A stretch of DNA of 64,000 nucleotides from Aureimonas sp. SK2 (GTDB taxonomy: Bacteria; Pseudomonadota; Alphaproteobacteria; Rhizobiales; Rhizobiaceae): contig NZ_JAPZDS010000017.1 in the NCBI RefSeq assembly GCF_029813115.1, forward strand, positions 1 through 64,000. The letters are read 5' to 3'. Below the pieces are notes generated by a model. That model saw only the letters and a list, made by a program, of their open reading frames with translations. It was not told the origin of the DNA and did not search any database. Below, in pieces: positions 24,786 to 33,523 of this stretch (position 1 is its first letter; every line of letters begins with the position of its first letter). The position numbers and the translations under genes are program-made.

Positions 24786-26312
24786 GTGGCGGATCAGGTC
24801 GACGTTTTGGTGATAGGTGGTGGACCGGCGGGGTGCTGGGCCGCCATGACGGCGCTCGAGGCAGGCGCCTCGGTAACGCTGGTGGAGAAGGGTTACGTCG
24901 GCACCGGCGGAGCGACCGCCTCGGGCAACACCACCATCATCTACACCGCACGCGGCACCGTAGAGCGCCGAATGTCCGTCGAGCAGCGGGTGCGGCTCGG
25001 GCAAGGACTCGCGGACGCCGAATTCATCGAACGGGTTCTCGATTGCACGAAGGAGAACCTCGACCGGCTGGCTGGCTGGGGCTACCCGTTCCCGTCCTAC
25101 GAGGACGGCCGGCCCTATCGCGGCATGCTGCGTGGCGTCGACTACCTACGCTTCATGCGCCAGCGCCTGATCAAGGGCGGTGCCGTACTCCGGGACCAGA
25201 GTCCGGCCGACGGGCTTCTCGTTTCCGACGGCGTCGTTTCCGGAGCGACGGGATACGACCGCCGGACGGGCGAGCGCTGGACAGTCCGGGCAGGCGCTGT
25301 CGTGATCGCGACAGGCGGGTGCGCCTTCCTCAGCGGAGCGCTCGGCACCAACAACCTGACCGGCGACGGCTACCTTATCGGCGCCGAGGCCGGCGCGCAC
25401 CTGTCGGGCATGGAATTCTCCGCGCAGTACGGGATCTCGCCGGCCAACTCCGGCGTGACCAAAGGCGTCGTCTACTTCTGGGCGACCTTCTCCGACGCGT
25501 CAGGCCGTCCGCTTGACGTTGCCGGCAACCGCCATGGCATCGCCCGGCATCTGATGGACGGTCCGGTCTACGCCATCCTCGACAAGGCCTCGCCGCGCCT
25601 GCGCGAGGGGTTCCGCAAGGGCCAGCCCAACATCTTCGTACCCTTCGACCGCATGGGCATCGACCCGTTCACCCAGCGCTTCGAGGTCACGATGCGCCAC
25701 GAGGGCACCGTGCGTGGCACGGGTGGGCTCCTCGCGGACGATCGCGGCCGGACTACCGTGCCGGGCCTCTATGCCGTCGGCGACGCCAGCTCGCGCGAGA
25801 GGATGTCCGGCGCGGTCAGCGGCGGCGGCGGTCCGAATTCGAGCTTCGCCATGGCGACAGGGTCGTGGGCCGGCGAGGCCGCCGCGGCGTTCGCATACGC
25901 TCTTGGCCCCCGCAAGCATACCCGAGTTGCCGCGCGAGCCCACGGCGGCGACAGGGCGGCTAACGGGAACGCCACGCATGTGATCGAGGCGGTCAAGGAC
26001 CGGATGCAGCCGCTGGAGAGAGGCTTCTTCCGCGACGAGGCGAGCCTGACGCAGAGCGCCGCGACCTTCGAGGCGCTCTGGCGTGACCGATCCTGGCGGG
26101 CCGACGGGCGTACGCGGGAGGCCGAAGCCCTCCTGGCAACGGCACGCTGGGCGACGGCGGCCGCGCTTGCCCGGAGGGAAAGCCGCGGGCTCCAGCGCAG
26201 GACCGACTTTCCCGACGCCGACCCAAGGGGCCCCCGCAACCTCCGCGCCGGCGGCATCGAGGCCGCCTGGGTGGCGGAAACGCCGGAGTCGGAGCGGAGG
26301 CTGGCGTCATGA
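24786..26312 (+). CDS. FAD-dependent oxidoreductase (fumarate reductase/AprA-like flavoprotein)
   Basis: A 508-residue FAD_binding_2 flavoprotein. The dinucleotide fold VLVIGGGPAGCWAAMTALE is at residues 8-26. ATASGNTTIIYTARG is the FAD-contact loop, VVIATGGCAFLSG the second FAD motif, and VPGLYAVGDASSRERMSGAVSGGGG the C-terminal FAD site. It resembles the AprA/SdhA superfamily but is shorter, and no intact succinate/fumarate His-Arg site was recognised. The start is GTG after GAGGGG. The next gene, a two-cluster ferredoxin, overlaps it by 4 nt, so the pair likely forms an electron-transfer complex acting on the substrate of the following ABC importer. Confidence 0.82.
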   Translation: MADQVDVLVIGGGPAGCWAAMTALEAGASVTLVEKGYVGTGGATASGNTTIIYTARGTVERRMSVEQRVRLGQGLADAEFIERVLDCTKENLDRLAGWGYPFPSYEDGRPYRGMLRGVDYLRFMRQRLIKGGAVLRDQSPADGLLVSDGVVSGATGYDRRTGERWTVRAGAVVIATGGCAFLSGALGTNNLTGDGYLIGAEAGAHLSGMEFSAQYGISPANSGVTKGVVYFWATFSDASGRPLDVAGNRHGIARHLMDGPVYAILDKASPRLREGFRKGQPNIFVPFDRMGIDPFTQRFEVTMRHEGTVRGTGGLLADDRGRTTVPGLYAVGDASSRERMSGAVSGGGGPNSSFAMATGSWAGEAAAAFAYALGPRKHTRVAARAHGGDRAANGNATHVIEAVKDRMQPLERGFFRDEASLTQSAATFEALWRDRSWRADGRTREAEALLATARWATAAALARRESRGLQRRTDFPDADPRGPRNLRAGGIEAAWVAETPESERRLAS

Positions 26313-26647
26313 TCGAGCTCGTCAGCCAGGACCGCTGCATCAAGTGCGACATCTGCGTCGCCGCCTGCCCCGACAACGTCTTCGACGCGGTGCCGGACGC
26401 CCCGCCCGTCATCGCCCGCCAGGACGACTGCCAGACCTGCTTCCTCTGCGAGCTCTACTGTCCGGCCGACGCCCTCTACGTCTCGCCGCTGACCTACGAG
26501 CGGGACGCGGTGTCGGAGGTCGACCTTGCCGCACGCGGGGTGCTCGGCAGCTTCCGCCGGGAGATGGGCTGGAAGAACGCCAAGCCCCGCGGCACCCGCG
26601 ACGACCTGAGCTACCGCATCTTCGAAGCCGGCACGATCGTGCCGTGA
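26309..26647 (+). CDS. 2[4Fe-4S] ferredoxin, partner of the flavoprotein
   Basis: A 112-residue ferredoxin. The cysteine sets are C10-x2-C13-x2-C16-x3-C20-P and C41-x2-C44-x2-C47-x3-C51-P, enough for two [4Fe-4S] clusters. The C-terminal 50 residues form an extension (FRREMGWKNAKPRGT) that may dock on the flavoprotein, as in AprB-like subunits. The ATG overlaps the flavoprotein stop (ATGA). Confidence 0.88.
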   Translation: MIELVSQDRCIKCDICVAACPDNVFDAVPDAPPVIARQDDCQTCFLCELYCPADALYVSPLTYERDAVSEVDLAARGVLGSFRREMGWKNAKPRGTRDDLSYRIFEAGTIVP

Positions 26648-26679
26648 TCCCGCTCCCCTTGTCCCAAAGGATTGAATCC

Positions 26680-27738
26680 ATGCGCCACGTTCTTTCGAGC
26701 CTCGCGCTCGCCGCCCTCCTTTCGACCTCGATCCAGGCGGTCGCCTCGGCCGAGGACCTGCCTCCGGTGATCCGCCTCGGCGACGTCGGTTTCGGCTTCG
26801 GCACGCCCTTCGGCGTCGGGCTCCAGGCCATCGCCGACGCCAAGGGCTTCGTCGCCGACGAGTTCAAGGGCACGCCCGTCAAGCTGGAATGGACCTATTT
26901 CACGGGGACTGGGCCGGCCATCAACGAGGCGCTGTCGAACGGCCAGCTCGACTTCGCCTCCTACGGTGCGGTGCCCAACATCATCGGCAAGGCCCGCGGC
27001 CTGCCGACAAGGATTCTCGCCTCCTACGGCGGTACGACGATCTTCGGCGTCTCGCGTCCGGACCTCGACATCATTGGCGTCGCTGACCTCAAAGGGCGCA
27101 AGGTCGCCATCCAGAAAGCCACGATCATCCACTGGGGGCTGATTTCCGCGTTGAAAGCGGAAGGATTGTCCGAGAAGGACGTGACGATCGTCGACCTGAA
27201 GAACGCCGACCAGCTCGCCGCGCTCAGCGCCGGCAGCGTCGATGCCGCTTTCGGCGCGGATTTCCTCCTGCCTCTCGAGGCCAAGGGCCTGGCCAAGGTC
27301 TTCTACAAGTCCTCGGACCAGGGCGCGTCCGGCGACGGCTTCGGGGCCTTCCTCGGCACGCAGGACTTCATCGACAAGTACCCGGAAGCGACCCAGAAGG
27401 TCGTAAATGGCCTCGTGCGGGCCGCGGAATGGCTGGGCCACGACGAGAACCGCGACGAAGCCTTCCGGATCTGGAGCCGCGCAGGAACGCCCGTCGAGAT
27501 CATCCGCAAGGCCAACGAGGGAACGGCGCTGCGGGTCAAGTACGATCCCCGGCTCGACGACCTGTTCCGTGCCCGCTACGCGAGCGGCATCGCCTTCGAC
27601 CGCGAGCAGAAGCTGATCCGCGCGGACGTCGATCTCGACGCCTGGGTCGAGTCGCGTTTCCTCGACGCGTCGGTGGCCTCGCTCGGGCTTCAGGCCTACT
27701 GGCCCGAACGCGCGGCACCGGCCGCCTTCCAGAACTGA
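26680..27738 (+). CDS. Sulfonate/NMT1-type ABC binding protein
   Basis: A 352-residue periplasmic binding protein of the SsuA/TauA/NMT1 family. The signal peptide runs to about residue 24 (LSTSIQAVASAED). The family features FDFASYGAVPNIIGKARG, RILASYGGTTIFGV, and LKGRKVAIQKATIIHWGLISALKAEGL are clear. The frame stays open upstream, but only ATG 26680 gives a leader peptide. It follows the ferredoxin gene by 32 bp and precedes two permeases and an ATPase. Such proteins bind sulfonates, taurine, pyrimidine precursors or nitrate-like anions; the ligand is unknown. Confidence 0.87.
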   Translation: MRHVLSSLALAALLSTSIQAVASAEDLPPVIRLGDVGFGFGTPFGVGLQAIADAKGFVADEFKGTPVKLEWTYFTGTGPAINEALSNGQLDFASYGAVPNIIGKARGLPTRILASYGGTTIFGVSRPDLDIIGVADLKGRKVAIQKATIIHWGLISALKAEGLSEKDVTIVDLKNADQLAALSAGSVDAAFGADFLLPLEAKGLAKVFYKSSDQGASGDGFGAFLGTQDFIDKYPEATQKVVNGLVRAAEWLGHDENRDEAFRIWSRAGTPVEIIRKANEGTALRVKYDPRLDDLFRARYASGIAFDREQKLIRADVDLDAWVESRFLDASVASLGLQAYWPERAAPAAFQN

Positions 27739-27748
27739 GCCGTCGGGC

Positions 27749-28594
27749 ATGACCATCCAGGTCGAGGCCACGCATGGCTACCGCCGCCGGGTGCCGGGTT
27801 GGGACGGCCCGCGGCGAGCGGCAGGCCTGTTGCGTGGCACCGCGGCGCGCTGGGCGCTGACCCTCGTCGGCCCGCTGGCGATCCTCGGCCTCTGGCAGGG
27901 AGCGATCGAACTGGGGCTCATGTCCGCGCAGGTCCTGCCACCACCTTCCTTGGTGTGGGCGACACTGGTCGATCTCGCGTTGACGGGCGACCTGTCCGCC
28001 AACCTCGCGCTTTCGGCGCGGCGCATCATCTTTGGGTTGGCGATCGGGGCGCCGCTGGGTCTAGCCTTCGGCCTGGCGCTGGCGCTTTCCCGGACGCTGG
28101 AGGACTATCTCGGGCCTACCTTCCGGGCCCTCGCAGCCGTCCCGTCGCTCGGGTGGATTCCCGTTCTCATCCTCGTCCTCGGCATTGAGGAGTCGCTGAA
28201 GATCGTGATCCTAGCCAAGGCCTGCTTCGTCCCGATGGCGATCGCCGCGATCGAGGGCGGGCGGGCCGTCCCGCACGAGTTGTCCGAGGCCGCCGCTGTC
28301 ATGCGCCTCGGAACTCTGACACGCTTGCGTCGTCTGACGCTCCCGGCTGCCATGCCCTTCCTGTTCCGCGGCCTGCGCCTGTCCGTGGGCCAAGCCTTCG
28401 TCTCGCTCGTCGTGGTGGAGATGCTCGCCGGCACGGACGGCATCGGCTACCTCATGGTATGGGGCCGGACCCTGTTCCAGCTCGACCTCGTGATCGCGGG
28501 GATGATCGTGGTCGGAGTGACGGGTTTCATCCTCGACCTCCTCCTACGCCGCGTGGAGCGGCGGGTCGCGCGCCGGTACGGCGCCGATGTCTGA
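27749..28594 (+). CDS. ABC transporter permease (SsuC/TauC type)
   Basis: A 281-residue inner-membrane permease with about six segments. The EAA loop reads ELSEAAAVMRLGTLTRLRRLTLPAAMP. It lies ten bp after the binding-protein gene and overlaps the second permease by 8 nt. Two separate permeases are unusual for Ssu systems, which commonly use a homodimer, and suggest a heterodimer. Confidence 0.88.
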   Translation: MTIQVEATHGYRRRVPGWDGPRRAAGLLRGTAARWALTLVGPLAILGLWQGAIELGLMSAQVLPPPSLVWATLVDLALTGDLSANLALSARRIIFGLAIGAPLGLAFGLALALSRTLEDYLGPTFRALAAVPSLGWIPVLILVLGIEESLKIVILAKACFVPMAIAAIEGGRAVPHELSEAAAVMRLGTLTRLRRLTLPAAMPFLFRGLRLSVGQAFVSLVVVEMLAGTDGIGYLMVWGRTLFQLDLVIAGMIVVGVTGFILDLLLRRVERRVARRYGADV

Positions 28595-29378
28595 CGTCCT
28601 GGTCCCCTCCACCGGCCCGACCACGCTCCGACGCCTGCGGGGTGCTGCCGTTCCAACCGCGTTCCTGCTCATATGGGCAGGTCTGGCGGCGTCCGGTGCC
28701 CTCTCGGGACCGCTGGCGGTCTCGCCCATCGACGTCGTATCGGCTCCGTTCGCCGATCCCGACGGCCAGCAGGTCTGGCAGGGCCTCGCCCAGAGCCTCG
28801 TCCGCGTGGCGGCGGGCAGCCTGCTGGGCGGATTCCTCGGCCTCGCCGTTGGGGCTGCCTGCGGCCTCTCCCGCCCCGCGGAGCGCGCGCTCTCGCCTTC
28901 GCTCCATGCTGCACGCCAAGTCGCGCTCTTCGCCTGGATCCCGCTCCTTACGGCTTGGTTCGGTAACGGCGAGGTGACGAAGATCGCGTTCACGAGCCTT
29001 TCCTGTTTCTTCCCGATCTTCCTCGCGACCGAACGGGGCATGCACGACGTGGCGCCCCGTCTCGCGGAGGTTGGGCAAACCCTCGCACTGCGCCGCCGGA
29101 CGCGCTTCCTCAAGCTTGTCCTGCCGTCGGCTCTCCCCTCGATCCGCATCGGCGTCGAGGTGGCGCTGATCTCGGCCTGGATCGGGACGGTGGGCGCGGA
29201 ATACGCGATCGGCAACGGCCGCGGCGTCGGCAGCTTCCTCGCCAGCGCCCGCGACCAGTTCCGCATGGACCTCGTGGCCGTCGGCGTCATCGTCTTGGCC
29301 GGGGTGGGCGTCGCGCTTCATGCGCTGTCGCGCACCGCCTTCGCCCGACTGTTCCCTTGGATGGAGTCTCGCCCATGA
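28587..29378 (+). CDS. ABC transporter permease, second subunit (SsuC type)
   Basis: A 263-residue permease. The EAA-like loop is RLAEVGQTLALRRRTRFLKLVLPSALP, and IGVEVALISAWIGTVGAEY is typical of SsuC proteins. The ATG overlaps the first permease gene and the stop overlaps the ATPase start (ATGA). Confidence 0.88.
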   Translation: MSDVLVPSTGPTTLRRLRGAAVPTAFLLIWAGLAASGALSGPLAVSPIDVVSAPFADPDGQQVWQGLAQSLVRVAAGSLLGGFLGLAVGAACGLSRPAERALSPSLHAARQVALFAWIPLLTAWFGNGEVTKIAFTSLSCFFPIFLATERGMHDVAPRLAEVGQTLALRRRTRFLKLVLPSALPSIRIGVEVALISAWIGTVGAEYAIGNGRGVGSFLASARDQFRMDLVAVGVIVLAGVGVALHALSRTAFARLFPWMESRP

Positions 29379-30124
29379 GCTCGCTCGAACTGCGCGGCGT
29401 CGCGAAGGACTACAGCGTGGACGGTGTGCCCGTCCCCGTTCTGCGCGGCATCGATCTCACCGTCGAGGAGGGCGAGATCGTCGCGATCCTCGGCGCCTCG
29501 GGCTGCGGCAAGTCCACCCTCCTGCGCCTGATCGCGGGTCTCGATCGGGAGCACGTCGGAAGCGTGCGGGCGGAAGGTCGCGAGATCACTGGTCCCGACA
29601 CGGACCGCGGCCTCGTGTTCCAGGACCACCGCCTCTTTCCATGGCTCACGGCCGAGGAGAACGTCGACCTCGCGCTCGACAGCCTCGGCCTCGATGCGGC
29701 GACGAGGCGCGAGCTTGTTCGACGCCACCTCGACCTCGTCGGCCTCTCGGACTTCGCCCGGGCCTATCCGCGACAGCTCTCGGGCGGCATGGCGCAACGC
29801 ACGGCCATCGCACGCGCGCTCGTCACCGAACCGCGCATCATCCTGATGGACGAGCCGTTCGGAGCCCTCGACTCCTTCCTGCGCATGCGCCTTCAGGAAG
29901 AGCTCCTTCGCATTTGGGAGCGCCGCGACGTCTCGATCGTCATCGTCACGCACGACATCGAGGAGGCGTTGTTCCTGGCAGACCGGGTCGTCGTCCTGGA
30001 CTCGCGGCCCGGACGCATCGTCGAGACGGTGTCCGTCGACGTGCCCCGCCCGCGCGATCGCAACGGTACCGGCCTCGTGGAATTGAAGCGTCACCTGCTG
30101 TCGATCCTCGGCTCCAGACACTGA
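29375..30124 (+). CDS. ABC transporter ATP-binding protein (SsuB/TauB type)
   Basis: A 249-residue ABC ATPase. Walker A is [16 protein letters not shown], the Q-loop [12 protein letters not shown], the signature [15 protein letters not shown], Walker [17 protein letters not shown], and the switch [14 protein letters not shown]. These are the classic SsuB/NrtD forms. ATG 29375 overlaps the permease stop; a TTG 18 bp upstream is possible but unnecessary. It ends the operon that began with the flavoprotein. Confidence 0.92.
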   Translation: MSSLELRGVAKDYSVDGVPVPVLRGIDLTVEEGEIVAILGASGCGKSTLLRLIAGLDREHVGSVRAEGREITGPDTDRGLVFQDHRLFPWLTAEENVDLALDSLGLDAATRRELVRRHLDLVGLSDFARAYPRQLSGGMAQRTAIARALVTEPRIILMDEPFGALDSFLRMRLQEELLRIWERRDVSIVIVTHDIEEALFLADRVVVLDSRPGRIVETVSVDVPRPRDRNGTGLVELKRHLLSILGSRH

Positions 30125-30541
30125 GGCGGACACGTCCGCATCGGCGACAGGAGAGCTTATCTTGGCAGCGCCCGATATCCGTGCCGACAACAGCGACATG
30201 GCGGAGGTCCCCTCGAACGCGTTCGGCTCAAGCGCACGCGTGCGCCAGCGCATCGGCAGTGCCCGCTCCCAATTCCGGATCGCACCACTGGCTAGCGGGA
30301 GGCAGGACGATGCAACCGCTCACCGGACGCGGGGGTCACCGCCGGACCGTTGACTCTCTCCGCCGACGGGACGTAGCCTGCTGCGCATGCGACCGTGCGA
30401 CTCGCCTCCGCTGACCTGCATGCGCTTCATCGGCGTCGCGGGCGCGCGCGACGTCCGTCCCCACCCTTCGATACGCTGACCGCTAGCCCTTCCCGAGGCT
30501 GACGGACGCGAGGCACTGCCCCGTCCGAGCGGAGCGATCCC
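30125..30541. other. Gap with one weak small ORF
   Basis: About 415 bp between the importer ATPase and the 197-aa gene. From TTG 30162, behind a good AGGAGAG site, a 63-codon frame begins (LAAPDIRADNSDMAEVP) and ends at 30353 in low-complexity Arg/Ala-rich sequence. It may be the severed start of a lost operon gene. No T-tract terminator was seen. Confidence 0.3.
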
Positions 30542-31135
30542 ATGTTCACAGACAAGCTCGCAGGCGCTCGCGCGCCGATGTCCTCACGCCGGACCGATGG
30601 CCCGCGTGGCGACGGCCCCGGTTACCGCCCCCTGCGCTGCCAGGGTGAGGTCGCGTTTGCGTCACCCCTGGCAGCCGACGTCGCGCGCCTCCTCGACGTC
30701 GATCCCGAGGTGGACCACTGGCGATGCTGGATCGCCGTGGACGGCCTCCCCTTCCCCACCGACTTCGTCACGTACGGCGACCGGGGCGTAGAGCATGTCT
30801 TCGTCCGGCCGGAGGGAACGACGGATGCGGATTGCGATGACCTGCCGTCCGGCTCCCGTGTCGTGACACCCTCCGACATCGACCCCGTCCGCCTCGAGAA
30901 CGCGAAGCTCATCCTCCCCCTCGCCCGCTGGCGCGTCAGTCTCGACGACAGGGTGCGGTTGCTCGCCGCCCTCGACGAAGAGGGAAGCGTGACGCTCGCG
31001 GACTGCCTCTCGATCATCCGCCACACCTCGCGCCCGGTCGCCGCCGTGGCCGCACTGGCGCTGGCCCGCGTCGTCGACCTGGATCTCGACATGCCGCTCG
31101 GAGCCCGGACGAGGGTGATACGCCGCGCCGACTGA
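30542..31135 (+). CDS. Hypothetical protein, 197 aa, upstream of the AAA+/M41 gene
   Basis: I do not recognise this family. The product is soluble, with a basic, disordered first 30 residues, a mixed alpha/beta middle (HWRCWIAVDGLPFPTDFVTYG), and a helical C-terminal domain (about residues 140-185, RLLAALDEEGSVTLADCLSIIRHT) that could be a helix-turn-helix or adaptor. The start has a GGAGCGA-like site. It is on the same strand as, and 60 bp before, the small gene that overlaps the AAA+/M41 protease, so it may be an adaptor, substrate or regulator of the protease; that is a guess from position. Confidence 0.6.
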   Translation: MFTDKLAGARAPMSSRRTDGPRGDGPGYRPLRCQGEVAFASPLAADVARLLDVDPEVDHWRCWIAVDGLPFPTDFVTYGDRGVEHVFVRPEGTTDADCDDLPSGSRVVTPSDIDPVRLENAKLILPLARWRVSLDDRVRLLAALDEEGSVTLADCLSIIRHTSRPVAAVAALALARVVDLDLDMPLGARTRVIRRAD

Positions 31136-31194
31136 CATCGCCCTCCCCATCAGTCACGCGCCGCCGTTGCCGCGGCCATGCGAAGGCCATTACG

Positions 31195-31530
31195 ATGCCC
31201 ATCTTCCTCACGCCGTCCTCGGGGCCGGACGTGCTCGACCGCGAGATCGAAAGCACGGCCGCCCTCCTGCGCGACCTCCGGTACCTGCGTGACCATCGCG
31301 CGCCGTCCGATACCATGTTGGCGGACGCGCGTGTCCTCAGCGCTTGGTCCTCGGAGTTGCGAATGGTCCCGTGCCTGCGCGGCCGGCCCGCAGGCCATCC
31401 AGTCGTCCGCGACGGGCGCGACGCCGTCACGTCGCCTCTGCGCGTCGTCGCGCTCGACGCCGGCTACGTTCGCACCGAGAGCCGGTTCTGGCTTCTCGGC
31501 GCTCCCGCTGCGGGAGGCGGCCATGCATGA
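31195..31530 (+). CDS. Small conserved-looking protein, possibly DUF6634 type
   Basis: A 111-residue soluble protein with a helical first half (EIESTAALLRDLRYLRDHRAPSD) and a beta-rich second half. The block VLSAWSSELRMVPCLRGRPAGHPVV, and the near-terminal VALDAGYVRTESRFWLLG, recall small alphaproteobacterial proteins labelled DUF6634; this match is from memory and unverified. It overlaps the AAA+/M41 start by 8 nt, implying translational coupling and a shared role. Confidence 0.6.
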   Translation: MPIFLTPSSGPDVLDREIESTAALLRDLRYLRDHRAPSDTMLADARVLSAWSSELRMVPCLRGRPAGHPVVRDGRDAVTSPLRVVALDAGYVRTESRFWLLGAPAAGGGHA

Positions 31531-33472
31531 CCGCCTCGACTTCAACGATCTGCCGACATCGCTCGCCGGACGACTGACACCCTCGGCGCTAGTCGCTGAC
31601 GCGCTCTTGCGTCAGACGATCACCGAGGGTGGCTGCGAGCGCTTCTTCGAGGGTGGATCACGCCTTGTCGTAATTCACGGCGTCCGACCCGACGACGCCT
31701 CCGTCCTGTGCGATGCGGTCCATGACCTCATCGGCGGTACGGTGGAATGCTTCGTCCAGATCAATGCATCGGCCCGCGACTGGACCGACCTGGCCAGCCA
31801 GCGTCCCCAGTACGTCGAACGCCTTCTCATGGACGCGAGCGTGTCGACGCGTCCCCTTGCCGTCCTGAGCCGGAGGCGGACGGAAGTGCCGGGCGTCGTT
31901 GGCACGGTGGCCGACGGCGTCATTCCGCTTGCCCGCAGCCAAGAAGCGATCGCCGACATCGTGAGGGAAGCGGCGGGCTTCCAGCCGGACGAGAGGCTTC
32001 TGGCCCGCCTTGCACGGCTGCCTCTGCCGTTTCTCAACCTAGCGATTCGCCCCGGCATGTCGGCCGACCGCATGTGGCGGATCGCCGGGCGGCTGGTCAG
32101 GCACCGGCCCGAGCTCGAGCGGGAGCGCCGCCCCGCCAAGCTGACGGATGCGAAGGTCAGGAAGCCCTCGGACGCCAGCGTTGTCGCGACCCCGCAGCCT
32201 GCCCCCGAGCGCTTGGAGGACCTCCCCGGCATGGGCGAGGCAGGCCGTTGGGGCCTGAGGCTCGCGGCCGACCTGGCCGAGTACCGCGCCGGGACGCTGC
32301 CATGGTCGGATCTCGAGAGCGGAATGCTCCTCCATGGCCCGCCCGGGACTGGCAAGACGCTGTTCGCGCGGGCGCTGGCGGGGTCGTGCGAGATTCCCCT
32401 TCATTCGCATTCCATTGCCGCTTGGCAGGCGAAGGGGCACTTGGGTGACATGCTGAAGGCGATGCGGGCCGCCTTCGCCGAGGCCCGGAAGTCGGCGCCC
32501 TGCATCCTGTTCCTCGACGAGCTGGACTCGGTCGGATCGAGGGACGAGCCGCTCGGCGACAATGCTTCATACCAGCGTCAAGTCGTGAACGGGTTGCTCG
32601 AATGCCTGGACGGCGCCGCACAACGTGATGGGATCATCGTGGTCGGCGCCACCAACAAGCCGGACGTCATCGACCGGGCGGTGCTCCGGCCGGGTCGCCT
32701 GGGACGGCACATCGAGGTCCGGCTTCCAGACCTCGCCGGCAGGGTCGGGATCCTCGAACATCACCTCCGCGGCGAGCTTCCCGACGCCAACCTCATGCGT
32801 CTGGCCGACGAGTTCGGCGAGGCGTCGGGCGCGGCCTTGGCACAGCTCGTCCGCGAGGCGCGCGGGCTCGCCCGGAGGGTCCGGCGCTCGATGTCGGAAG
32901 CAGACCTCTGGGCCGCCCTACCGCCGGGCGTGCTACTTTCGGACGCGGCCTTCCGTAGGATGTGCGTTCACGAGGCGGGTCACGTCGTGGCCGGCCTGGA
33001 GATGGCTGCGGTCTCCGGGCTGGTGCCGACGCGGGTCAGGGTGCGGCGCCGCGTGCGGGATGGAGAGGGCAATCAGACGGACTTCGATGTCCTCGAGGGC
33101 ATCGACCAGTCGCGGGAGAGCGTCGAGGCACAAATTGTCGTCATGCTCGGTGGGCTCGCAGCGGAGGAGGTCCTCCTCGGCTCGCGCAGCACCCTCGGCG
33201 GCGGCTCACGCGACGCCGACCTCGTCCGCGCAACTCGGCTAGCGACGAGCTTCGAGTTCTCCTTCGGACTGGGCGGCCACCTGCATTCCGTTCCGACGAC
33301 TGAGCTCGCTTCGGCCGCGGCGTGGCGCGACGGCGAGCGGTCGCGTGACCGTGTGGAACAGGTGCTCGGGCGGTGCTTCGGGAAGGCGAAGGCGATCGTC
33401 GAGAGACGCCGCGAGGAGATCAATGCGTTGGCGTCCCGTCTAGCTAAGACGAATGCGGTGACGCTTACCTGA
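31523..33472 (+). CDS. AAA+ ATPase with C-terminal M41 (FtsH-like) zinc peptidase
   Basis: A 649-residue paralogue of the protease at the left edge of the window. Walker A GPPGTGKT is at 272-279, then Walker B CILFLDELDS and RPGRLGR with the arginine finger. The peptidase HEAGH is at 483-487, and a later D in GGGSRDADLV is the likely third zinc ligand. About 230 N-terminal residues form a separate domain without membrane helices, unlike housekeeping FtsH, which has two. The stretch GMGEAGRWGLRLAADLAEYR before Walker A is shared with the first copy. The ATG at 31523 (8-nt overlap) gives a complete protein; a longer frame upstream would run inside the small gene. Confidence 0.88.
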   Translation: MHDRLDFNDLPTSLAGRLTPSALVADALLRQTITEGGCERFFEGGSRLVVIHGVRPDDASVLCDAVHDLIGGTVECFVQINASARDWTDLASQRPQYVERLLMDASVSTRPLAVLSRRRTEVPGVVGTVADGVIPLARSQEAIADIVREAAGFQPDERLLARLARLPLPFLNLAIRPGMSADRMWRIAGRLVRHRPELERERRPAKLTDAKVRKPSDASVVATPQPAPERLEDLPGMGEAGRWGLRLAADLAEYRAGTLPWSDLESGMLLHGPPGTGKTLFARALAGSCEIPLHSHSIAAWQAKGHLGDMLKAMRAAFAEARKSAPCILFLDELDSVGSRDEPLGDNASYQRQVVNGLLECLDGAAQRDGIIVVGATNKPDVIDRAVLRPGRLGRHIEVRLPDLAGRVGILEHHLRGELPDANLMRLADEFGEASGAALAQLVREARGLARRVRRSMSEADLWAALPPGVLLSDAAFRRMCVHEAGHVVAGLEMAAVSGLVPTRVRVRRRVRDGEGNQTDFDVLEGIDQSRESVEAQIVVMLGGLAAEEVLLGSRSTLGGGSRDADLVRATRLATSFEFSFGLGGHLHSVPTTELASAAAWRDGERSRDRVEQVLGRCFGKAKAIVERRREEINALASRLAKTNAVTLT

Positions 33473-33523
33473 AACGGCAGGAACAGGTCTTGATGCTAGG
33501 ATTGCTCCGAATGGAAACTCCAT

